In this document: piece by piece, positions 1 through 5,308 of the stretch
Layout: each line of letters starts with the position of its first letter
Numbering within the stretch: the stretch's first letter is position 1
NCBI GenBank assembly: GCA_022785155.1
Contig: JALFRH010000137.1
Coordinates: forward strand, 1 to 5,861
Direction: 5' to 3'
Source of the DNA: Spirochaetales bacterium
GTDB taxonomy: Bacteria > Spirochaetota > Spirochaetia > Sphaerochaetales > Sphaerochaetaceae
DNA: 5,861 nucleotides
Notes under the pieces: model-generated
Told to the model about the DNA's origin: nothing
The model's input: only the letters and a program-made list of their open reading frames with translations
The model's database searches: none
Translations under genes and position numbers: made by a program

Positions 1-114
1 AGGGCCTCCTATTCCCTGGATCCCACCTATATTCCCGCTATATGGAATCTGGAAAGACTTGGAACCGGTGACGTAAGTAAGAAATGTGCTTTTTCTGAGA
101 AAGACTGCCTATGA
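1..114 (+). CDS. C-terminal end of a probable TPR-repeat protein (5' end outside window)
   Basis: The first reading frame is open from the left edge to a TGA at 112-114, giving 37 visible residues. The segment ASYSLDPTYIPAIWNLERLG fits the tail of one tetratricopeptide repeat (Ala, then Leu-Asp-Pro) followed by the start of the next (Trp, then Leu-Gly), so a TPR protein is likely. A TPR scaffold would mediate protein-protein contacts, but no partner can be named. The tail carries two cysteines (CAFSEKDC) just before the stop. Its stop overlaps the ATG of the next gene by 4 bp (ATGA), which points to a real coding end and to translational coupling with the potassium genes. Too little is visible to say whether it is secreted or cytosolic. 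The frame itself is well supported by the overlap; the TPR assignment rests on about 20 residues. Confidence 0.55.
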   Translation, partial: RASYSLDPTYIPAIWNLERLGTGDVSKKCAFSEKDCL

Positions 115-539
115 TATTCAATAAAAGAAACAACAAAAAAAACAATGCAATAATCATTGGCTGCGGAAGGCTTGGTTCAAGGACTGCAGGAGAACTGTCT
201 CTAGATGACTGGGACGTAGTGGTCATGGACAACAACAGGGACGCCTTCAGACTTCTTCCATCATTCTTCGGAGGCTCCACACTCCAGGCCAATGCCACGG
301 ATATAGAGAAGCTTGAAGAAGCGGGAATAAAAGAAGCCAATCTATTTATTGCAGCAACAGATAACGATGAAATAAACATCGCTTCAGCCCAAATAGCCAA
401 GGTCCTCTTCAATGTGGAGAAGGTTGTGGCCAGAATCAGGGATCAAGAGAAGATAGATCTATGTGAGAAATATGGAATCAAAACCATTTGTCCTCCATCC
501 CTCTCCATCAATGAAATCAATAGATATATAGAGGTCTAG
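111..539 (+). CDS. trkA: TrkA-type potassium uptake regulatory subunit, RCK_N domain only
   Basis: This 142-residue cytosolic protein is a single RCK_N (TrkA_N) Rossmann domain, which binds NAD(H) or a related nucleotide and gates the TrkH potassium channel. After a short basic, Asn-rich N-terminus, strand 1 carries the intact glycine motif GCGRLG at residues 17-22. The acidic residue ending strand 2 is Asp40 (VVVMDNN). The family segment usually written GDATD reads ANATD at 60-64, followed by EEAGI (69-73) and AATDNDEINI (81-90), all typical of RCK_N. There is no RCK_C domain; the protein stops at the end of RCK_N. It starts by a 4-bp ATGA overlap with the upstream TPR-like gene. A purine-rich GAGAAAG at 97-103 is the only ribosome-site candidate and is weak, so coupling probably matters. 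The next gene is a second TrkA 1 bp downstream. From family knowledge, Thermotoga maritima has a comparable small TrkA subunit in a two-subunit ring. Confidence 0.9.
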   Translation: MIFNKRNNKKNNAIIIGCGRLGSRTAGELSLDDWDVVVMDNNRDAFRLLPSFFGGSTLQANATDIEKLEEAGIKEANLFIAATDNDEINIASAQIAKVLFNVEKVVARIRDQEKIDLCEKYGIKTICPPSLSINEINRYIEV

Positions 540-540
540 T

Positions 541-1224
541 ATGGCAGAGAACAAAGCATATAAAAAAAGAGTATTGATTATAGGTGAATACAAAGCAGAG
601 AAGGCCATCGCATCATCGCTGATAAAGCGTGGCTGCAATGTAACTGTCATAAATGAAAACGGCAACGACGCCGAACGACTTGCTGAAATAAATGGCCTCA
701 ACGTCATATTCGGAAACGGCAGCAGCAAGTCAATCCTCCTGGATGCTAATGTTGAGAATGCAGATATGGTGATTGCAGTCACTGAAAGCGATGAAAAAAA
801 CCTTGTCATATGTGAAATCTGCAAAAACGAATATAAAGTAAAGAAGACCATAGCCCTTCTGGAAGATGGAGAGAAGTCCTCTTTCTTCTATAAAATGGGT
901 GTAGACAGAGTAATCTCACCTTTGAATATGGTCACCACCATAATGGAGGAGGAGACACTAAGGGATGAAGTTTCCAACCGCCTTTCCATTGGTAACGGCA
1001 GAATGATGATCACAGAGACTCCGGTCCATAAAGGAGCCCAGATAAGCGGAAAGAAACTTTGGGAACTGAACCTTCCAAGGGAGATAATCATAGGCTGTAT
1101 TATGAGAGGAGACGAGAACCTGGTTCCTCGTGGAGATACTACAATCAGGGACAACGACATCCTCCTTATACTCTCTTCAGATCAAATGAAATTGGATTCC
1201 TTTTTGAGAATAGCTGAAAAATGA
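541..1224 (+). CDS. trkA: TrkA-type subunit, RCK_N (degenerate nucleotide site) plus RCK_C
   Basis: This 227-residue cytosolic protein pairs an RCK_N fold (about residues 9-130) with an RCK_C ligand-binding domain (about 152-225, beginning MMITETPVHKGAQISGKKL and including LVPRGDTTIRDNDILLIL). RCK_C domains sense ligands and help form gating rings under TrkH/KtrB channels. The oddity is in RCK_N: the glycine motif after strand 1 is replaced by IIGEYKAEKA (residues 13-22), so only the first glycine remains. The acidic residue ending strand 2 is Asn38 (VTVINEN). The later family signature VIAVTESDEKNL is kept, so the fold is intact while dinucleotide binding is doubtful. It starts 1 bp after the first TrkA, with AGAGG at 530-534 spaced 6 nt from ATG. 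Its stop overlaps trkH by ATGA. I infer a hetero-oligomer with the first TrkA, which has the complementary features. Confidence 0.9.
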   Translation: MAENKAYKKRVLIIGEYKAEKAIASSLIKRGCNVTVINENGNDAERLAEINGLNVIFGNGSSKSILLDANVENADMVIAVTESDEKNLVICEICKNEYKVKKTIALLEDGEKSSFFYKMGVDRVISPLNMVTTIMEEETLRDEVSNRLSIGNGRMMITETPVHKGAQISGKKLWELNLPREIIIGCIMRGDENLVPRGDTTIRDNDILLILSSDQMKLDSFLRIAEK

Positions 1225-2621
1225 GTAGAAGAAATATGGAATTGGGACGAATGATGGAAGTCATTTCCTTTATTCTTCTCCTTCCCCTTCCCTTCCTTCC
1301 TTTCTTTAAGGGGGAGGCTTATCTCCTTCCTTCTTTCCTAATTCCCTTTTTCCTTTCCATGGCCATATCCATGGTGATAGCATTGACAGGCCTTAATTTC
1401 AAAAGTATAAGCGCAACTGTCACATTCATATGGCTCTATGGCTTTCTTCTCCTTTCATTCCCCTTTTTCTTAAGTGGGAATGCCAGTTTTATCGGCGCCC
1501 TCTTTGAATCCATAAGCGGTCTTACAACCACAGGACTAAGTATTCTTGATGTAGATAACCTTCCCAAAACCCTTCATCTATATAGGGCCATGCTCCAATA
1601 TATCGGGGGTCTGGGCTTTGTCATGATGATACTTCTCTTCTTCAAAGGAAGGGAGGAAGCCCAGTTGTATGAAGCCGAGGGCCACATGGATCGGGTGAAA
1701 CCCAGTATCAGGAAGACGGCAAAGACCATTACCCTTCTATATCTGGCATTTCTGGTTCTTGGAATCTTTGAGTATAGAATTGTAGGCATGAGCCTCCTTG
1801 ACTCATGCATCCATGCAATGTGCTCCCTATCCACAGGTGGATTTTCCAGCAGGGCCTCCAGTATAGGGGCATACAACTCTTTGGGAGTGGAGATAATAAC
1901 ATCCCAGCTTATGATCTTGGGCACCTTTGATTTCTCTCTGCTTCTGACTCTATTTAGTGGAAGGATAAGAGACTTTTTCCACTCAACCGAGATAAAGACC
2001 TTCTTTTCCCTCTTACTTACCCTCTCGGGTATTATGGCGTTGATACTAATTGCCAAGGGATATGGCTTTTCCTCCACTTTCAGGGTGACCCTCTTCAATG
2101 CCCTGTCCGCCTTGTCCACAACAGGGTTCTCCACCCTGGATTACAGGACTCTACCGGAAGAAGCCATTTTCATTCTCATTATGCTCATGATTGTAGGTGG
2201 AGGAATGGGCAGTACGGCAGGTGGTATAAAACTGGAGAGATTCAACATCATCTTCAAATCCACACTAAAAAGCATAAGGGAGAAAACCTCTCCTCCTGGT
2301 AGTGTAATCGTAGACAAGATGGTAAAGGGAAGAGAGTCCTTCATTATAGACGACAGGGACAGAAACGACGCCTTCTCTTATTTCTCACTCTATTTGATCT
2401 TCCTTGTATTTGGAACCATAGTCCTCTCTGTTACTGAAGACTGCCCTATTCTATATGCCTTATTCGAATACACATCGTCCCTTTCCACAGTAGGCCTCTC
2501 CATAGGAGTGACAAATTCTATGACAAGCCCCATATCCCTAAGCGTCATGATGGCGGCCATGGTAATGGGAAGGCTTGAAATGATGGTTATATTCCAGGCA
2601 TTATTCTCCCATAGGAGATGA
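1221..2621 (+). CDS. trkH: Trk-type potassium uptake channel subunit TrkH
   Basis: This 466-residue polytopic inner-membrane protein is the pore of a Trk/Ktr potassium uptake system. Four M1-P-M2 units can be followed through their filter sequences: TTTG at 102-105 (ESISGLTTTGLS), STGG at 204-207, STTG at 299-302 and STVG at 422-425. These are the four glycine-containing loops that form the K+ selectivity filter. The family segments QYIGGLGF (127-133) and GGGMGSTAGGIK (326-337) are present; the latter corresponds to the glycine-rich intramembrane loop of the third M2 helix, which controls flow. The conserved GRLE is at 450-453, and its Arg451 matches the pore-facing arginine of TrkH structures. 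Length is normal for the family. The chosen ATG overlaps the upstream TrkA stop by 4 bp; its ribosome site is weak (GAGAA at 1206-1210), and in-frame ATGs at 1236, 1251 and 1254 are possible alternatives. The TrkA pair immediately upstream should gate it. Confidence 0.95.
   Translation: MSRRNMELGRMMEVISFILLLPLPFLPFFKGEAYLLPSFLIPFFLSMAISMVIALTGLNFKSISATVTFIWLYGFLLLSFPFFLSGNASFIGALFESISGLTTTGLSILDVDNLPKTLHLYRAMLQYIGGLGFVMMILLFFKGREEAQLYEAEGHMDRVKPSIRKTAKTITLLYLAFLVLGIFEYRIVGMSLLDSCIHAMCSLSTGGFSSRASSIGAYNSLGVEIITSQLMILGTFDFSLLLTLFSGRIRDFFHSTEIKTFFSLLLTLSGIMALILIAKGYGFSSTFRVTLFNALSALSTTGFSTLDYRTLPEEAIFILIMLMIVGGGMGSTAGGIKLERFNIIFKSTLKSIREKTSPPGSVIVDKMVKGRESFIIDDRDRNDAFSYFSLYLIFLVFGTIVLSVTEDCPILYALFEYTSSLSTVGLSIGVTNSMTSPISLSVMMAAMVMGRLEMMVIFQALFSHRR
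1273..1307 (+). other. 35-nt pure pyrimidine tract inside trkH
   Basis: Positions 1273-1307 contain only C and T on the plus strand, within a longer pyrimidine-rich stretch reaching about 1360. It encodes the first hydrophobic helix of TrkH (Phe, Leu, Pro rich), whose codons are naturally pyrimidine-rich. The run is longer than needed because synonymous choices (CTT/CTC, CCC/CCT) also avoid purines. Whether it has any structural role, such as triplex formation, is not shown by the sequence. Confidence 0.6.
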
Positions 2622-2622
2622 G

Positions 2623-3138
2623 ATGGAGTATATTCTTGAAACAGAGAGGTTGAGGCTAAGAAAACTTACACTTTCAGATTTGGATAATCTGAAAGAAACA
2701 CTACAGGACCCAAGGGCCATGTACGCCTATGAAGGGGCTTTCTCAGAAAAAGAGACTCTTTCTTGGCTACAGAGACAGCTTGAGAGATACGCAGAGTATG
2801 GCCTTGGTCTATGGGGAGTCGAAGAAAAAGCCTCCGGTTCATTCTTGGGACAATGCGGCCTTACTTATCAGGAGTGGAAAGATGAAATGGTCCTTGAAAT
2901 AGGATACCTTTTCTCTCCCCGATATTGGGGGAAAGGCTATGCTTCTGAAGCTGCCAGGGGAACAAAAGACTACGCTTTCAATGTCCTAAAAGAAAAGGAA
3001 GTATGCTCCATAATCAGAGCCACAAATACTCCATCCATGCGGGTTGCCATCAGAAATGGCATGCTTGCGAGAGACACTTCTATAAAACACTATAGAGGCG
3101 TGGATATGCTTCACGTAAGATTTGTCGCCAAAGCCTGA
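2623..3138 (+). CDS. GNAT acetyltransferase, RimJ/RimL-like
   Basis: This 171-residue cytosolic protein is a GCN5-related N-acetyltransferase of the RimJ/RimL type (Acetyltransf_3), which moves an acetyl group from acetyl-CoA to an amine, often a protein N-terminus. It opens with the family signature ILETERLRLRKLTLSD (4-19). The acetyl-CoA pyrophosphate loop is RYWGKGYA at 100-107, matching R/Q-x-x-G-x-G/A. The helix after it reads SEAARGTKDYAF. The later motif NTPSMRVAIRNGM (135-147) supplies the conserved Asn, Ser and Asn-Gly-Met. The length is usual for the family. It starts 1 bp after the trkH stop, with AGGAG at 2613-2617 inside trkH, 5 nt from the ATG, so it is probably cotranscribed. 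Its substrate cannot be read from the sequence. Being last in a potassium operon does not by itself link it to potassium; it may just be a passenger. Its TGA abuts the stop of the convergent gene. Confidence 0.9.
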   Translation: MEYILETERLRLRKLTLSDLDNLKETLQDPRAMYAYEGAFSEKETLSWLQRQLERYAEYGLGLWGVEEKASGSFLGQCGLTYQEWKDEMVLEIGYLFSPRYWGKGYASEAARGTKDYAFNVLKEKEVCSIIRATNTPSMRVAIRNGMLARDTSIKHYRGVDMLHVRFVAKA

Positions 3139-3927
3139 TCAAAGAAAAAACTCCGCCAATATCTTTATATACAGTAAGGCAATGACCACAACAAGGACCT
3201 TCCTTATGGCCTTTCCCCCCTTTTTAAGTGCGTACCTGGATCCCAAGGTGTTTCCCAGTATTGAAGCCAAGGCGCAGGGTATACCCACGATATAGATAAT
3301 GGTTCCATTCAACAAAAAGGTTGTAAAGGCTGCAATGTTACTTGTAAGGTTCAAGACCTTGGTGGTTCCTGCACTATAAATCAAAGGTAGTCCCATGAAA
3401 GAGAAAAGGATTGTATAGAAAGTACCGGTTCCCGGACCGAAAAATCCATCATACAAGCCAATTACAAAGGAAGCCAAGGCAGAAACCAAATAAGAGAAGG
3501 AAGAAATGGAGAATGATAATGGGTTCTCATTGACTTTTATCATGCCGCTGCTCTTACCTTCCTTCTTCTTCAAAGTAAGAAAGGTAAGGATAGGAAGCAC
3601 TATAAGAAGCATGTATCTAAGGAAGGTGTCTGCATATCTGAGTGCAGCCTGGGCTCCAAGGGATGAACCGATGAGAGCAAAGACTATACTTGGAAGAACA
3701 ATACGCCAGACTATCTTCTTCTCTTTGGCATAGTTGAATGTTGCAAATAGTGTACCGAAAGTCATAGAGAACTTATTGGTGCTTACAGCATTTACAGCAG
3801 GCATTCCAGAAGCATATAAAGAAGTGAGGGAGACAAGTCCGCCTCCCCCTGCAATTGAATCTATAAATCCAGCCAGAGCAAATAAAAGCGTCAAAACCAG
3901 AATCTTAACAAATCCATATTGGATCAC
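3139..3927 (-). CDS. TSUP-family membrane transporter (TauE/SafE/YfcA-like)
   Basis: This 262-residue polytopic inner-membrane protein belongs to the TSUP (TauE/SafE, formerly DUF81) family; characterised members move sulfite, sulfoacetate or other small organosulfur anions. The two homologous halves are visible. AGFIDSIAGGGGLVSL (19-34) is echoed by GLYDGFFGPGTGTF (157-170), and AVSTNKF (47-53) by SAGTTKV (185-191). This internal repeat and the glycine-rich loops after each first helix are hallmarks of the YfcA branch. A short hydrophilic loop (about 120-136, KKKEGKSSG) separates the halves. The start is GTG at 3927-3925, overlapping the TolC-like gene's stop as GTGA, with AGGAG 10 nt upstream. 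It is therefore probably translated by coupling with tolC. The substrate is unknown; no sulfur metabolism gene is visible nearby. It ends directly against the convergent acetyltransferase gene. Confidence 0.9.
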   Translation of the reverse strand: MIQYGFVKILVLTLLFALAGFIDSIAGGGGLVSLTSLYASGMPAVNAVSTNKFSMTFGTLFATFNYAKEKKIVWRIVLPSIVFALIGSSLGAQAALRYADTFLRYMLLIVLPILTFLTLKKKEGKSSGMIKVNENPLSFSISSFSYLVSALASFVIGLYDGFFGPGTGTFYTILFSFMGLPLIYSAGTTKVLNLTSNIAAFTTFLLNGTIIYIVGIPCALASILGNTLGSRYALKKGGKAIRKVLVVVIALLYIKILAEFFL

Positions 3928-5306
3928 AGGATTTCAGCTCCTACAAGATAATCAAGTGTGTATACATTTTGCACAAGAGCTATCTTTGATGCAAGAAGAT
4001 TACTCTTGGCCTCCACAATCTCAAGCATCTTTTGTTTCTCGTCGCTGACTGAGTTCTGGCCATAAGAGAGGCCTATCCTGATGTTTTCCAATTCCATTTC
4101 AAGGTTTTGGATTTTTTCACTCTGGTATTGGATGTTTGCTATATTCTTCATCATGCCGTTGTAGTTTGATGTAACTGCAACCCTTATTTGGCTTAAGGCG
4201 CTGTCGTACTGGGACTCTGCGCTTCTTATGTTGGATTGGGCTCTCTTTACATCGTTTATGGCCTTTCCTCCATCCCAAAGTGTAGTTTTGAAACCGATTG
4301 AAAGGTTAAGGGAATTATTGTCATTCTGCTTCCACCCTGTCTCTATAAGTGGCAGACGGGAGCTTGAATATGTAAGCTGAGCCTGAAGGGCGAAGTCAGG
4401 AATACCATAGAGACTTCTGTCTGCTATGGTCTTCTGGTTTGTATATGCCCCGATCAAGTTTTTTATGGCCTTAAGATTGTTGCTGTCCTCCCCTGTAGCC
4501 GCAAGAATGAGATCATCCAGATTGCTTTCCCTATACTTATATAAAAAGCTCTCATCCTCAGGCAGGATGAAATCGGAGTAAGAGACGGAATAATCACCTA
4601 TGAGGCTTCTAAGACCTTCCATAAGAGAAGAATAGTTATCGTCAAGTTCAGCCTTCTTCACTTCCACTTCCAAAGAGCTTATCTCAGCCTCAAGCCAGTC
4701 TTGACGGAGTATCATACCATTCTCGTAGCTGCTCTTTGCCATGTCCACCAGCTCTTTGGACAGAGCCATGGCTTCATCCACCAAGCCTTCCATCTCTTCA
4801 AGGTATTTCATCGACCATACTCTTATTCTAAGTTCAGCTTTGTTTTGGGCGACAGTATCGTCTTTTCTCAAAGACTGTGCGGTAAGAATATTCTTATATA
4901 GATCCACAGCCTTTCCCAGTTTTCCCCAGGTTATCAGGGGCTGGGTAAGGGAAAGGGTACCCATATACATGGTATTCTCCATTCCGTCATAGAGCGTAAC
5001 ATATCCCGATGCCATATCAGAGTAGCTTCCAAGGCCCATTTGGGAAAGAATATCCGAGGACTCCATAATCACCGGTCCCACCAGAGGTTCACTCATATAA
5101 GTCATGGAACCACTAATGGAGATGGTGGGTGAGAAACTGGCCTTACTGTCCTTAAGGTCCAGTCCGGCCTGGACTACCGCTTCCTCGGCACTTCTTATAT
5201 CCGGATTATTTCTCCTCATCATCTCTTCCGCCTCCTCTATGGAGATTGCGGCAAATAGTAGAGATGTAGAAATAAGAATTAATAAGAATACTAACTGTCT
5301 TTTCAT
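3924..5306 (-). CDS. TolC-family outer-membrane efflux protein
   Basis: This 460-residue protein is an outer-membrane factor of the TolC/OEP family, which trimerises into a beta-barrel plus periplasmic alpha-helical tunnel for export. The N-terminus MKRQLVFLLILISTSLLFAA is a clear signal peptide. It is followed by IEEAEEMMRRNNPDIRSAEEA (22-42), the usual first helix (family pattern: EA, then NP/L, then long helices). The first barrel hairpin includes TLSLTQPLITWGKLGKA (117-133). Long helices run about 140-235. The second half repeats the pattern with LSIGFKTTLWDGGKAINDVKRAQ (335-357), long helices, and a typical end LDYLVGAEIL. Length is normal. The start chosen is ATG at 5306-5304, 2 bp after the upstream TAA; an in-frame TTG at 5318 would add four residues and overlap the upstream gene, and is less likely. 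GGA at 5316-5314 is the only ribosome-site candidate. No adaptor or pump is visible. It overlaps the TSUP gene by 4 bp. Confidence 0.93.
   Translation of the reverse strand: MKRQLVFLLILISTSLLFAAISIEEAEEMMRRNNPDIRSAEEAVVQAGLDLKDSKASFSPTISISGSMTYMSEPLVGPVIMESSDILSQMGLGSYSDMASGYVTLYDGMENTMYMGTLSLTQPLITWGKLGKAVDLYKNILTAQSLRKDDTVAQNKAELRIRVWSMKYLEEMEGLVDEAMALSKELVDMAKSSYENGMILRQDWLEAEISSLEVEVKKAELDDNYSSLMEGLRSLIGDYSVSYSDFILPEDESFLYKYRESNLDDLILAATGEDSNNLKAIKNLIGAYTNQKTIADRSLYGIPDFALQAQLTYSSSRLPLIETGWKQNDNNSLNLSIGFKTTLWDGGKAINDVKRAQSNIRSAESQYDSALSQIRVAVTSNYNGMMKNIANIQYQSEKIQNLEMELENIRIGLSYGQNSVSDEKQKMLEIVEAKSNLLASKIALVQNVYTLDYLVGAEIL
3938..3942 (-). promoter_or_regulatory. Ribosome binding site for the GTG start of the TSUP gene
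   Basis: On the minus strand AGGAG lies at 3942-3938, 10 nt before the GTG at 3927. It sits inside the last codons of the TolC-like gene. It supports the GTG start because the N-terminus that follows leads straight into the first membrane helix, and the GTG overlaps the upstream stop in the usual coupled arrangement. Confidence 0.65.
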
Positions 5307-5308
5307 GC

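Noticed and set aside
456..465. 10-bp palindrome ATAGATCTAT in the first trkA gene
   Set aside because: Palindromes of this length are expected several times by chance in a window of this size and it lies mid-gene.
1358..1375. Two CCATGG palindromes separated by 6 bp
   Set aside because: They fall in trkH codons for Met-Ala-Ile-Ser-Met and could form only a short hairpin; no regulatory context is visible.
1574..2134. A 186-codon open frame on the minus strand
   Set aside because: It lies wholly inside trkH on the opposite strand, has no recognisable domain, and trkH is certain. It is a shadow of trkH's codon pattern.
3120..3165. Possible terminator at the convergent junction (A-rich stretch at 3141-3150)
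   Set aside because: The A-run would be a T-run for the minus-strand transcript, but no GC-rich inverted repeat precedes it in the right direction.
3734..4048. A 104-codon plus-strand open frame spanning the TSUP/tolC junction
   Set aside because: It is antisense to two well-supported genes, has low-complexity Pro/Ser content and no family resemblance.
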